Positions 16,764 through 25,512 of a stretch of DNA of 64,000 bases are shown one piece after another; positions within the stretch are counted from its first letter, which is position 1, and each line of letters begins with the position of its first letter. The stretch comes from DAISKN01 sp963716925 (GTDB lineage Bacteria; Acidobacteriota; Vicinamibacteria; Marinacidobacterales; SMYC01): NCBI GenBank assembly GCA_963716925.1, contig CAVQUX010000015.1:124001-188000 (forward strand). The letters run 5' to 3'. Both the position numbers and the translations under genes were made by a program. The notes under the pieces are model-generated. The model worked only from the letters and a program-made list of their open reading frames with translations, was not told the DNA's origin and did not search any database.

Positions 16764-18584
16764 CTACCAGCTTCCACCTCCGCCCCCTCCGAACCCGCCG
16801 CCGCTTCCTCCTCCTCCGCCGAATCCACTCGAGCCGCGGCCGGCGCCGAAGCTGATTCCACCGAAGCCGCCCCCGCTGGGGCGCGGTTGCGACGTCAGAG
16901 TCGACCCCATGGAGTGCATGCTCCGGCCGAGGCCGGAAACGAGAGCGCGGGAGTCGAAGCGTCCCGGCGCGATGGAAGAGGAGCGGTACCACGAGGGGGG
17001 CACGGTGAGAAGCCCCTCGAAGCGCTCCGCCCACTCGTCGGCGCACCCCAGGACTACCGCGTAAGGAAGAACGCGCTCGAAGAGCGTCGGGTCCTCCTTC
17101 GACATCCGCGCGAGCCGGTCCTTTTCCACACGAGTCACGAACTCCTGGAATCCCAGGCAGTATCGGGCCAGTCGCGCCCCCTTCGCGGTCTTCGCCGGCA
17201 TGGCGCCGACGAACGCGCGAACGGCGAGGATGGTGAAGAGGATACAAACCGCGCTGAACACGAAGAACGCGGCGGGCTCCGGAGGAAGGAAGGAGCGCCC
17301 CCGGCCCGAGCTCAGAAGAAGGACAGCGAGACCGATGGGCAGGACCCCTGCGGCCGCCGCGACGCGCCGATAGAAATCGCGGACGCGCGCGGGATCGCGG
17401 GGAAAGAGACCCTTTGCCAGCATCTGCCTCACGAGGGAGCTCCGGATCGATGGAATCGAAACGTAGAAATGGTTCTTGAGGCTCGAGAGCAGGACCGAAT
17501 TGCCCGAGGCGAAGAGCGCGTCGTGGAACGCGCGCTCGTGGCTTTGAAGAGCTTCGTCCGAGGGCTTCAACTTCTCGAAGCGGTAGTCCCTGTTCGTCAG
17601 GAAGAGAAACTTCGTCGTCTCTTCCTCCTGGATCGTGAGATATCCCCGGACGGCGAGATCGATCACCGTCGAGACGATGTCCGGGGTGTCGATCCGCTCG
17701 TCGAGAAGGCTTCCCACCTCGGCGGGGGAGAGCTCGTCCGGAGGCTCGTATTGCACAACGATCGGGGTGCGCCGGCCGGGGTCCCGTCCGAACCGGAGGT
17801 ACAGGAAGAGCATCGCGGCCAGAGTGAGCAGGGGCACGAGTCCCACGAGGAAGAACGCGGCGTTGTCCGCTGCCTTCCACCAGAGCTCCCGGAATGCGGA
17901 TGCCGGCTCGAGGACGCCCTTCGGAAGGCCGAGCACGAACGTCAGGCCTTCCCCGGGCAGGAGGTCCGCCACCTCGGCCTCGTATACCTTCGGCCCGAGC
18001 CGATCGATCGCCTTCGTCATCGGGGAGCCGAACCTGCCGGTGAACGTCTTGTGCTGAATCGTTTCCGGAGCGACGTCGCTCGGAAGGTGCACGCGCACCC
18101 CCGCCTGGTGAATGGGCCAGTCCCACTCCGTTCCCGTCACGTTCCAGTAGAGCTCGTCGTGGCTTTCGAAACGATTGATGGCGCGCTGGACGCGGTAGGT
18201 GATCACGTAGGTCACCTTTCCCCGAACGGTCCGATCGGGGTCTCCGATGCGAATGAAGAGATTCCGGTCTTCGGGCCAGGCGCTGAAGCGCAGAGAGGCG
18301 CTTCCGCCGTCGGTGACGCTCAGGACCCTCATCCGGAGGGCATAGGTCGTCCCCACCGGGACGCCCGCGAGGTTCTCCGTTCGGGCATAGCGCACGGGGA
18401 GAGTTCGAAAGATGCCGTGCTTCTCGATCTCGCCGAAGTCGACATCGATGGTCTCGGTCACGAATATCGTGCCGTCGGGATCGAGCAGGATGGATACGTC
18501 GAACTTCGCGATCTCGATGGCCGCCGCATCGAGGCCGAACACCAGGATTCCCGCGAGGAGAACGGCGTTCCTGCGCACCGTCAA
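16764..18584 (-). CDS. DUF2207-family membrane protein with Gly-rich C-terminus
   Basis: 606 residues: export signal (~1-22), an extracytoplasmic beta-rich domain (~23-235) typical of DUF2207, two or more membrane segments (~245-270 and ~425-470), cytoplasmic stretches between, and a terminal run of glycine clusters ending GGGGGGSW. This is the YfnA/TPM-type arrangement in which DUF2207 proteins partner with LemA. Its ATG overlaps the LemA stop by 4 bp. Biochemical role in the family is not established; envelope maintenance or membrane protein quality control is a guess. Confidence 0.88.
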   Translation of the reverse strand: MTVRRNAVLLAGILVFGLDAAAIEIAKFDVSILLDPDGTIFVTETIDVDFGEIEKHGIFRTLPVRYARTENLAGVPVGTTYALRMRVLSVTDGGSASLRFSAWPEDRNLFIRIGDPDRTVRGKVTYVITYRVQRAINRFESHDELYWNVTGTEWDWPIHQAGVRVHLPSDVAPETIQHKTFTGRFGSPMTKAIDRLGPKVYEAEVADLLPGEGLTFVLGLPKGVLEPASAFRELWWKAADNAAFFLVGLVPLLTLAAMLFLYLRFGRDPGRRTPIVVQYEPPDELSPAEVGSLLDERIDTPDIVSTVIDLAVRGYLTIQEEETTKFLFLTNRDYRFEKLKPSDEALQSHERAFHDALFASGNSVLLSSLKNHFYVSIPSIRSSLVRQMLAKGLFPRDPARVRDFYRRVAAAAGVLPIGLAVLLLSSGRGRSFLPPEPAAFFVFSAVCILFTILAVRAFVGAMPAKTAKGARLARYCLGFQEFVTRVEKDRLARMSKEDPTLFERVLPYAVVLGCADEWAERFEGLLTVPPSWYRSSSIAPGRFDSRALVSGLGRSMHSMGSTLTSQPRPSGGGFGGISFGAGRGSSGFGGGGGSGGGFGGGGGGSW

Positions 18585-19126
18585 AGCTCCACGCTCGGGG
18601 CCGATCGCTCGCCGGATTCGGCCTGGAAGAAAGATCGCGTCTCGAAGCCGAGGATGCCGGCGAGAAGGTTCGCGGGGAACACCTCCTGCCGGGTGTTGAA
18701 ATCACGAACCACGGCATTGTAGTAGCGGCGGGCGTTCGCGATGTCGTCCTCGATCCGGCTGAGATCTCGCTGGAGGCCCAGAAAACCCTCGTTGGCCTTG
18801 AGGTCGGGGTAGGACTCGGCGAGGGCGAAGAGTCCCCGCAGGCTCCGGGTCAGCGCGTCTTCGGCGGCCCTCCGGGCCTCGGTCGACGTCGCGGAGACCG
18901 CCTGATTTCGCGCGAGGACGACTCGCTCCAGAGTGTCTTTCTCGTGCTTCGCGTACCCCTTGACGGTCTCGACCAGGTTGGGGACGAGGTCGTGCCTCTT
19001 CTTCAGCTGCACGTCGACGTCGCTCCACGCATTGCTGCTGGTGTTGCGCAGGTGGATGAGACCGTTGAACAGCGCCGCGATCCAGATGCCGATGGCGACG
19101 GCCGCGAGAAGAAGGGCTATCCACAT
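18581..19126 (-). CDS. lemA: LemA family protein
   Basis: 181 residues: an N-terminal membrane anchor (~3-22), then a long helical domain with the LemA signatures NAWSDVDVQLKKRHDLVPNL and ANARRYYNAVVRDFN and the closing PANLLAGILGF. LemA proteins expose the N-terminus outside and the helical body inside. Coupled by a 4 bp overlap to the DUF2207 gene downstream, a recurrent pairing in many bacteria. Confidence 0.95.
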   Translation of the reverse strand: MWIALLLAAVAIGIWIAALFNGLIHLRNTSSNAWSDVDVQLKKRHDLVPNLVETVKGYAKHEKDTLERVVLARNQAVSATSTEARRAAEDALTRSLRGLFALAESYPDLKANEGFLGLQRDLSRIEDDIANARRYYNAVVRDFNTRQEVFPANLLAGILGFETRSFFQAESGERSAPSVEL

Positions 19127-19253
19127 ATTCGATTCACACCGTCCATCACATATCTATTGGGGAGGAAATGGGGGGAAAGGTCAAACGCGTCACAGAACGC
19201 CTGCGGTTTGGCTGGAGCTTGGCTGGCGATCCCGACCGGATTATCATCGCTCG

Positions 19254-20147
19254 ATGAATCGCCGTTCGTTTCTCGCCCTGGTCCCCGCCCTCGCGCTATT
19301 GAGGCCGCGGCGACGGATCGCGGTCACGATGGACGACGTGAACTGGGCGGCGATTCCCGCGGCCTTTTCCGAATCGGCTCTTCCGAGCATCCTGGAGTCC
19401 ATCGGTTCGATCCGCGCGGCGCTCTTCGTCGTGGGCGAGAACGTCGAGAACGAGGAAGGCCGCGGGATTCTTTCCGCCTGGAGCCGCGCAGGGCACATCC
19501 TCGGAAACCACACCTACGACCACAGTCCTCTCTATATCGCGGGACCGCAGGCCTTCGTTCAGGCGATTTCCAGGAACGAAACCGTCCTCGACGGCTACCC
19601 CTCGTTTCGGAAGTGGTTCCGGTTCCCCCAGCTCAAGGAGGGAGACCGCCGCGAGGAGCGGGACCAGGTGCGCGACTACCTGAATCGAAGGGGCTACCGG
19701 AACGCTCACGTCACCATCGACGCGTCGGACTGGTACTACGACCAGCGCCTGCGAAACAAGCTCGCGGAAGACCCTTCGTTTCCGGTGGAAAGGTTCCGGG
19801 AGCCCTACGTAGCGCATATCCGGGACCGAGTCGCTTTCTATGACCGGCTATGTGTGGACACCCTCGGCCGCAGCGTCCCGCACACGCTCCTGACTCACTA
19901 CAATCTGCTGAACGCCCTCTTTCTGAGCGACGTGCTCCGGGCGCTCGAAGCGGACGGCTGGGAGCGGATCGACGTCGACGAGGCCTACACCGATCCCGTG
20001 TATCGCGACTCCGTGGACGCGATTCCAGCGGGCGAGAGCCTAATCTGGTCGATCGCCCACGCCTCCGGAAAGTACGAGGACCGCCTCCGCTACCCGGGCG
20101 AAGACGGGGAGTACGAGAAGCCTCTGCTCGACCGGCTCGGTCTCTGA
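19254..20147 (+). CDS. exported polysaccharide deacetylase (NodB/CE4 family)
   Basis: 297 residues from an ATG at 19254; the frame is open further upstream but that part is antisense to lemA. The N-terminus MNRRSFLALVPALALL is an export signal. NodB motifs are visible: MT1-like TMDDVNW in place of TFDDG (metal-site Asp retained) and MT2-like GHILGNHTYDHS with both His ligands. Later motifs (RFPQ, DASDWYYD, LLTHYN) complete the barrel. It would remove N- or O-acetyl groups from a glycan in the envelope. The 127 bp upstream show no convincing promoter. Confidence 0.85.
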   Translation: MNRRSFLALVPALALLRPRRRIAVTMDDVNWAAIPAAFSESALPSILESIGSIRAALFVVGENVENEEGRGILSAWSRAGHILGNHTYDHSPLYIAGPQAFVQAISRNETVLDGYPSFRKWFRFPQLKEGDRREERDQVRDYLNRRGYRNAHVTIDASDWYYDQRLRNKLAEDPSFPVERFREPYVAHIRDRVAFYDRLCVDTLGRSVPHTLLTHYNLLNALFLSDVLRALEADGWERIDVDEAYTDPVYRDSVDAIPAGESLIWSIAHASGKYEDRLRYPGEDGEYEKPLLDRLGL

Positions 20148-20153
20148 GAGGGA

Positions 20154-20855
20154 CTAACCGAAGAGGCTTCGAGCCGCCACGAAAGCGGTCGCTACGCCGA
20201 TCGCGACGGTGGCGAGGCCGATCGTGCCGTGCAGGAGACCGTGAAGCCGCGTCAGTCCCGCCGCTGAGTAACGGAGGGGCACGGCGATGACGACCGAGAG
20301 AAGAGCCATCCCCGCGATCGAGCCCGCGCCGAACAACAGTATGTAAAGAAGACCCGCGGCCGGGCTCGGAGCTCTCTCGAGAGTGAGCAGGATGAGGGCG
20401 GCGGAGCCAGCCATTCCATGCACGAGACCGACAACGAGTGCCCGGAGGGGAAGCTTTCCCCGGTGCCCGTGGCGATGGGTGCGATGGACCGACTCTCCGG
20501 AGTGCGAGTGCCCGTGGAAATGCCGGACCCCCCCCTCGTGCTCGTGCAGGTGGAAGTGGACCCGCTCCTTCGCGAGCCTCCGCAGAACGTCGAGGCCCAG
20601 TACGACCAGCATCAGCCCGACCGCGAGCTCGAGTGCCGAGGCGAGCCTCTCGGGAAGAACACGGTCCAGCAGCAGAACGACGGAGCCGAAGAGGAACAGC
20701 GTCAAGGTATGTCCCAGGCCCCAGAAGACGCCTTGCCGGATGCACTCCCTCGCGCTCGCGCTTCGCGTCGCGAGGCTCGAGACCGCGGCGACGTGATCCG
20801 CCTCCAGGGCATGCCGCATGCCGATGAAAAATCCCAGGATTAGAAGACTGACCAT
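20154..20855 (-). CDS. NicO/UreH-like nickel-cobalt transporter family protein
   Basis: About 233 residues from the ATG at 20855 (the frame begins at 20891). Six hydrophobic segments; the first carries RHALEADHVAAVSS, the H-x4-D-H signature that binds metal in NiCoT/NicO permeases. A cytoplasmic loop near the middle holds more than ten His residues (HFHLHEHEGG, HFHGHSHSGE, HRTHRHGHRG), typical of Ni/Co/Zn handling. No urease or hydrogenase genes are close; larB at 51.5 kb is the only other nickel-linked gene in the window. Substrate metal is not proven. Confidence 0.85.
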   Translation of the reverse strand: MVSLLILGFFIGMRHALEADHVAAVSSLATRSASARECIRQGVFWGLGHTLTLFLFGSVVLLLDRVLPERLASALELAVGLMLVVLGLDVLRRLAKERVHFHLHEHEGGVRHFHGHSHSGESVHRTHRHGHRGKLPLRALVVGLVHGMAGSAALILLTLERAPSPAAGLLYILLFGAGSIAGMALLSVVIAVPLRYSAAGLTRLHGLLHGTIGLATVAIGVATAFVAARSLFG

Positions 20856-20914
20856 ACAGCGGCGCTCGCCCCTCGTCGCCGTCCCGAGCATACCTCGAAT
20901 ACCGGGCCTCCAAT

Positions 20915-21772
20915 GTGAGAAGATCGGACCGCGCCGTGTGCGACCGCGCCCTATCCAGCGTTCTCACCCTGAGCACCTTCCTGTTCGCCGGGAGCCAGGA
21001 ATCGATCCAGGTTTCCGTCGCGGAGCTCCACCGCGATCCCGGCCGATTCCACGAGCGCGAGGTCCTGGTCCACGGAGAGCTCGATGCCGGCCGCACTCCG
21101 TTCGCTGAAATGTACGTTCTTCGGGACCAGGTCCACTCGGTCGCCCTCGTCGCCCCCACGGCCGGATCCGACTTGACGTCCTTGCTCCATCACCGAGTGG
21201 AAGTCCGAGGCACTTTCGTCGATCACTCGACGCAGGTCCCGGGCGACGGGTGGAAGAGGTACGGGCGATTCGCGATCCTGGCGAAGGACGTCGTGCAGGC
21301 GAGTGTGGAGCCGACTGGTGTTCGGTCCGAGGAAGGGGAAGCTCCCTCCGACCGGGGAGGCACGACTCCTCCACCCGAGGTCGCTTCCATCGCACCCTCG
21401 CCCGGACTCCGGGATCTGCATCCGAAGACGGTCTTCGAGGTTCGGTTCTCCGCCCCGATGGACGAGACTACCTTCGAGGGAAACGTATGGCTCCGACTCG
21501 GGGACATCGGTCGGACGCCTTCCTGGTTCGTACCCGCGGTCTTTGCCTACGACGCGAGTGCGAGAGCGCTCACGCTGACGCCCCTCGAGCCACTGCCTCT
21601 ATTGAAGCAGGTTACACTCTCCTTCTATCGGGGGGTCTCCGGAGCCGATGGCCAGCCGCTGCGCGTCGCGCCGCAGGCGCCGAGGTCTCTCCAGTCGAGG
21701 CGGGGCGCGGTCCAGCAGGGCGCCGACTTGAGCGAGCTCCTGGTTCTGACGTTCGTAACCCGCGGCTACTGA
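20915..21772 (+). CDS. hypothetical exported protein with Big_5 (SbsA Ig-like) domain
   Basis: 285 residues from GTG at 20915 (another GTG at 20936 is possible). A short hydrophobic signal leads into an OB-like region (~30-105: VLVHGELDAG, HRVEVRGTFV), a linker rich in Pro/Glu/Gly, and a C-terminal Ig-like domain (~155-280) with the Big_5 pattern PSPGLRDLHPKTVFEVRFSA then MDETTF and LTLTPLEPL. Such domains occur in secreted surface proteins. No catalytic motif. Followed 46 bp later by the creatininase-like gene. Confidence 0.75.
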   Translation: MRRSDRAVCDRALSSVLTLSTFLFAGSQESIQVSVAELHRDPGRFHEREVLVHGELDAGRTPFAEMYVLRDQVHSVALVAPTAGSDLTSLLHHRVEVRGTFVDHSTQVPGDGWKRYGRFAILAKDVVQASVEPTGVRSEEGEAPSDRGGTTPPPEVASIAPSPGLRDLHPKTVFEVRFSAPMDETTFEGNVWLRLGDIGRTPSWFVPAVFAYDASARALTLTPLEPLPLLKQVTLSFYRGVSGADGQPLRVAPQAPRSLQSRRGAVQQGADLSELLVLTFVTRGY

Positions 21773-21818
21773 CGGAGTGGACGTCGGGATGCTACCCTCG
21801 CCGACCGGAGGACTCACC

Positions 21819-22703
21819 ATGCGAACGATCCTGGCGATCGCGGGCGCCCTTGTCGCTGTCGTGTCTTTGTCCGAAACGGGCCGACCCCAGGGCGGGCGGG
21901 AAACGCGTCCGGCAGGACTCGACGATCCGCGGCCCATCGACGCGGTGGACACGGTCTTCACCGAAGAGATGACGTGGATGGAGGTCCGCGACGCGATCCG
22001 CGCGGGCAAGACGACCGCGATCGTGGCCACCGGCGGACTGGAGCAGAACGGTCCCCACGTGGCGACCGGAAAGCACAACTTCGTGCTCCGCTCGACGACC
22101 GAGGCCATCGCGCGAAAGCTCGGAAACGCCCTCGTGTCGCCCATCATTCCGTTCGTGCCGGAGGGGAGCATCGATCCTCCGAGCGGGCACATGTGGTATC
22201 CGGGAACCGTCAGCCTGCGCGAGGAAACGTTCGAGGCGCTCCTGACGGACGTCTGCGCGAGCCTGAAGCAGCACGGGTTTCTGGACATCGTGCTCATCGG
22301 CGACAGCGGAGGCAACACCCGCGGAATGCAGGCGACCGCGGATTCGCTCGACGAGGAGTGGCGCGGCGGCCCGACGCGCGTGTATCACGTCGCCGAGTAC
22401 TACGAGCAGGACATCTGGAGCTACGACGAGCTGAAACGCATGGGCATCGTGCAGAAGCCGGACGTGAAGTCGGCGGCGCGCGACGGCGTCCATACCGATT
22501 TTCACTACGAGTCCATGGTGGCGCTCTCTGACCCGAAGCACATTCGCATGGACCAGCGCGTCCGGGCGGGGAAGTTCGAGGTGTACGGTATCGAGCTCGC
22601 GCCCATCGAAAAGACTCTCGCGGCGGCGCGGCATCTGGTGGACTATCGGGCGGAAATCACCGCCGGTGCGATCCGGAAGGCGATTGCAGCCGCCGGCCGC
22701 TGA
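21819..22703 (+). CDS. creatininase-family amidohydrolase with signal peptide
   Basis: 294 residues; start chosen at the ATG 21819 because GGAGG lies ~6 nt upstream and an export signal (to about residue 24) follows. The creatininase fold is shown by TTAIVATGGLEQNGPHVATG (Glu and His metal ligands), PFVPEGSIDPPSGHMWYPGT and IVLIGDSGGNTRG. Family members are metal-dependent cyclic amidohydrolases (creatininase, MftE, FAPy deformylase); the substrate is unknown, and periplasmic location is unusual since most members are cytosolic. Confidence 0.85.
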   Translation: MRTILAIAGALVAVVSLSETGRPQGGRETRPAGLDDPRPIDAVDTVFTEEMTWMEVRDAIRAGKTTAIVATGGLEQNGPHVATGKHNFVLRSTTEAIARKLGNALVSPIIPFVPEGSIDPPSGHMWYPGTVSLREETFEALLTDVCASLKQHGFLDIVLIGDSGGNTRGMQATADSLDEEWRGGPTRVYHVAEYYEQDIWSYDELKRMGIVQKPDVKSAARDGVHTDFHYESMVALSDPKHIRMDQRVRAGKFEVYGIELAPIEKTLAAARHLVDYRAEITAGAIRKAIAAAGR

Positions 22704-22718
22704 GTGGGAGCGAGCGCC

Positions 22719-23813
22719 CTAGCCGCTCCAGACCCTTCGCGCGACTTCGACCACCAGCCGGAGCTTTCGCTCCTGCGCCTCGGCGGAGATGTCGTTCCCC
22801 TTGGCGACGGACGCGAAGCCGCACTGGGTCGAAAGCGCGAGCCTCTCCAGGGGAATGTAGCGATTCGCTTCCCGGATGCGATCCTCCACCTCGTTCGGGG
22901 TCTCCATCCGGGGGGTTTTGGTGGTGATGAGCCCGAGGACCACGGTCTTGTCTTCGGGGACGCGCGTCAGAGGCGAGAAGTCGCCCGAGCGCTCGTCGTC
23001 GTACTCGAGGAGAAGGCGCTGCGCGCGGGTTCGGGGGAATATCTGCTCCGCGACGGCAGCGTAGGATCCCTTTCCCATGTATCGGCTCGCGTTGTTGCCG
23101 CGGCACAGGTGGAGGCCGGAGGTGATCGCGGGATGATCCCCGAGAATGGCATTGATGCGCTCCACCGCTTCGGGCACCATTCGCTCGAAGCCGAATCCCT
23201 TGCTCCGGAACCACTCCTGCTGGCGGGGCTCGAGGCCGATTCCGAGCTCCGGGGCGTCGATCTGGATGTACCGCGCTCCGAGCCGGGCGAGCTCCGCGAC
23301 CTCGTCGCGCAGGATGTCGGTCACATCGTCGAGAAACTCGGTGATCGACGGGTAAGCCCCTTCCGAGATTCCCGGCACCCAGTAGAACACGAACATCGTG
23401 GGGCTGGGAACGGTCACCTTGACGGGTCGATCGGTGCGGCCGCGGAGGTAGCTGAGCTCCTCGGAGGAAAGGCTTCGCTTGCGGCGGAGCCTGCCGGTGA
23501 GGCCGTAGGTAAGGGTCGCGACGTCCTCGGTCCCATCCATGTGGTACCAGACGTATTTCGTCGGTGGAAGCTTCTCGAAGCCGGAGGTCGACTGCGCGAG
23601 CTGGCTGAGGAAGAGATCGCGTCGCATCTCGCCGTCGGTGACGGTGTCGATGCCGACGGCCTCCTGGAGGGCGACCGCCTCGTTGACGGCTCGATCCTCG
23701 ATTCTCTTGAACTCGAAAGCGGAAACACCGCCGAGCGCGTACTGCTCCCGCGCATGGTGCAGATAGGCGGGGCGTAGCAGACTACCCACGTTGTCGGCGC
23801 GGTACGGGTTCAT
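22719..23813 (-). CDS. cobalamin-independent methionine synthase (MetE C-terminal) family protein
   Basis: 364 residues, half the length of true MetE, so it belongs to the single-domain YxjG/YxjH-like class. N-terminal RADNVGSLLRP, central YIQIDAPELGI, and zinc-site elements SGLHLCRGN and LALSTQCGFAS are visible. It probably transfers a methyl group to or from a thiol, but whether it makes methionine here is not shown. Convergent with the creatininase gene. Divergent from the small secreted protein gene, 80 bp away. Confidence 0.88.
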   Translation of the reverse strand: MNPYRADNVGSLLRPAYLHHAREQYALGGVSAFEFKRIEDRAVNEAVALQEAVGIDTVTDGEMRRDLFLSQLAQSTSGFEKLPPTKYVWYHMDGTEDVATLTYGLTGRLRRKRSLSSEELSYLRGRTDRPVKVTVPSPTMFVFYWVPGISEGAYPSITEFLDDVTDILRDEVAELARLGARYIQIDAPELGIGLEPRQQEWFRSKGFGFERMVPEAVERINAILGDHPAITSGLHLCRGNNASRYMGKGSYAAVAEQIFPRTRAQRLLLEYDDERSGDFSPLTRVPEDKTVVLGLITTKTPRMETPNEVEDRIREANRYIPLERLALSTQCGFASVAKGNDISAEAQERKLRLVVEVARRVWSG

Positions 23814-23893
23814 GGCAACCTCCTTTCGAAGGTGGCGAGCTTACCTCAGTCTGGTACTCTGGATAGGTGCGGGTCTTTCACTCAGGAGGAGCC

Positions 23894-24292
23894 ATGCGAT
23901 TTCGTGCCTCGTTGGTAGCTCTGCTCGCGCTTCTGGTCTCGAGCACTCTTTTCGGTCAGCAGGTCGCCGTGAGCCTCGACGCATCGGACGAAGAGGCGGT
24001 GGAGCTTCTAGCGAAGCTCAACGAGAACGGCGCCAAGGAAGGTCTTCAGTTCACGCGGTCCGAAGAGACCTATCAGTTCCGCATCGCCCTGGCGGCGGAA
24101 AGCATGGCGAAGAAAGATATCCTCTTCGGCGGAGGAGCGGACGCCAGCGCCGCGGTGCTGACGCCTGAGTGCAAGCTCGTCTTCGCCGTCTCCCGGGGCG
24201 GACGGGGGACCAAGGGCGGCGCCATCAACGCCCTGTCCAAGGAGATCGTGAAGCTGCTGAAGCCCCACCTGGAGCCCAAGCCGGAGCCTTAG
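23894..24292 (+). CDS. small secreted protein of unknown function
   Basis: 132 residues from the ATG at 23894, with AGGAGG immediately upstream. Residues 1-21 are a clear Sec signal ending LFGQQ. The mature part (QVAVSLDASDEEAVELLAKL, then an alpha/beta region with GGGADASAA and RGGRGTKGGAINAL) resembles nothing I can name. Followed 3 bp later by the CMD-like gene, so the two are probably co-transcribed. Confidence 0.7.
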   Translation: MRFRASLVALLALLVSSTLFGQQVAVSLDASDEEAVELLAKLNENGAKEGLQFTRSEETYQFRIALAAESMAKKDILFGGGADASAAVLTPECKLVFAVSRGGRGTKGGAINALSKEIVKLLKPHLEPKPEP

Positions 24293-24295
24293 GAC

Positions 24296-24697
24296 ATGAG
24301 CGAGACCGTCGATGACGCCGAGCTCGAGCGAATGGAAAAGCACTACGCCGATCTGATCGGCTTCGTGCCGCCGCGCATCCAGGCCCGGCTCTCGGTGAGC
24401 GGAAAGGTCGACCCCGAGCATCTGCGGCTGCAGGAGCGGATGCGCACCCACTGCATGTACCCGCCGTGCTTCGACCTGAAGACCGCCCAGCTCATGCTCT
24501 TCGGCCTTCTTCTGATGGCCGCATCGGAGGGGGCGCGGTTCCACGCCATCGCGGCCAGGCGCGCGGGAGCCAGCTGGGAAGAGCTCCACGCCGTGGCCGC
24601 AATGGCCGGGCTCTATGGAGGGCTGACGGTCATGAACCTGGCGTCGGAGCTCCTCTACAAGATCATGGAGTCCGAAGGGGCGAACGACATCGCGTAG
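24296..24697 (+). CDS. carboxymuconolactone decarboxylase (CMD/AhpD)-like protein
   Basis: 133 residues, all-helical, with the CMD core FDLKTAQLMLFGLLLMAASE, FHAIAARRAGASWEELHAVA and the following helix. The AhpD redox pair CxxC is absent (the only near-equivalent is CMYPPC upstream), so a lyase-type or structural role is more likely than peroxidase reduction. Its 3' end overlaps the convergent LigB-type dioxygenase gene by 43 bp. The association with a ring-cleaving dioxygenase suggests aromatic-acid catabolism. Confidence 0.75.
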   Translation: MSETVDDAELERMEKHYADLIGFVPPRIQARLSVSGKVDPEHLRLQERMRTHCMYPPCFDLKTAQLMLFGLLLMAASEGARFHAIAARRAGASWEELHAVAAMAGLYGGLTVMNLASELLYKIMESEGANDIA

Positions 24698-25506
24698 TTT
24701 CCGCTTCCCGAGGACGGCCCGTAGGCGTGAATCGTCGTGTCGAATGCGGAGCCTGCTTCCTCGAGAACGCCGAGCATCATCGCCAGGTGGCGGCCTCCCA
24801 TCTCCGCCGAGACCGCGTCGGCGAACTCCGGGAGCCACTGCCGGGCGGCTTCGTACTCACCCAGCGCGAGGAGTGAGGCGAAGCGCCCGTCGCGTTCCCG
24901 GTCCTCGGGAAGCGGCCATATCTCCGGGCCGCGGACGAGGCGGTGCGACAGGGCGCCGCTCGCGACGAAGGCGCCGCGGCGGCCGCTGTCCCGCAGCGTC
25001 TGAACGATGTAGCGCCCCCATCGGAAGCACTCCTCGAGGTCGTTCATGAGCGTTACCGAGATGGGCACGACCGGGATCGACTGCCCGGGATCGAGATAAC
25101 AAACGAGCGGCATCACCGTTCCGTAGTCGAGAGGGTAGTGGGGGTCGTCGACGAGACCAGAGAGGTGTCCTTCCGCCTCGCCTCGCGCGACGAGGGCCGA
25201 GGCGAGCTCCCGATCTCCGGGAAAATCGAACTCGACTCCGGCGATGAGATCGGGGGCCTCCTGCGCGGTGAGAACGCCGCGGTGGCGCGCGGTCCCGTCG
25301 ACGAGCGTCGAGAACGTCGACACCAGATGGCACGAGTTGATGACGATGACGCCGGGTTTCCGCTCCCGGAGGTGGGCCCCCTGCTCCACGAGGCCGTCGC
25401 GGAGCGGGCGGAAGTCGGGATGCGCGAGCTTCCCCTCGAAGGCCGCCGCCCGGGTGCAGTAGCGCGGAGTATGGGCCGCGAGGTAGACGCCGGAGAGCTC
25501 ACCCAT
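24655..25506 (-). CDS. class III extradiol ring-cleavage dioxygenase (LigB superfamily)
   Basis: 283 residues. The LigB fold is recognisable from the opening strand VYLAAHTPRYC with the first His ligand, VIVINSCHLVSTF, DPHYPLDYGTVMPL and VVPISVTLMNDL, GAFVASGALSHRL, which carry the Fe(II) ligands and acid/base His of the family. It would insert O2 into a catechol-type ring; homologous non-dioxygenase members (MEMO, AmmeMemoRadiSam) exist, so activity should be tested. Ends 6 bp before the VgrG-like gene begins its own stop, same strand. Confidence 0.82.
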   Translation of the reverse strand: MGELSGVYLAAHTPRYCTRAAAFEGKLAHPDFRPLRDGLVEQGAHLRERKPGVIVINSCHLVSTFSTLVDGTARHRGVLTAQEAPDLIAGVEFDFPGDRELASALVARGEAEGHLSGLVDDPHYPLDYGTVMPLVCYLDPGQSIPVVPISVTLMNDLEECFRWGRYIVQTLRDSGRRGAFVASGALSHRLVRGPEIWPLPEDRERDGRFASLLALGEYEAARQWLPEFADAVSAEMGGRHLAMMLGVLEEAGSAFDTTIHAYGPSSGSGNYAMSFAPSDSMIL

Positions 25507-25512
25507 GGTCGT

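Noticed and set aside
19207..19224. Sigma-54-like promoter before the polysaccharide deacetylase gene (TTTGGCTGGAGCTTGGCT)
   Set aside because: GG-N10-GC spacing exists but the -12 box is poor and no GTGGC-type enhancer is nearby.
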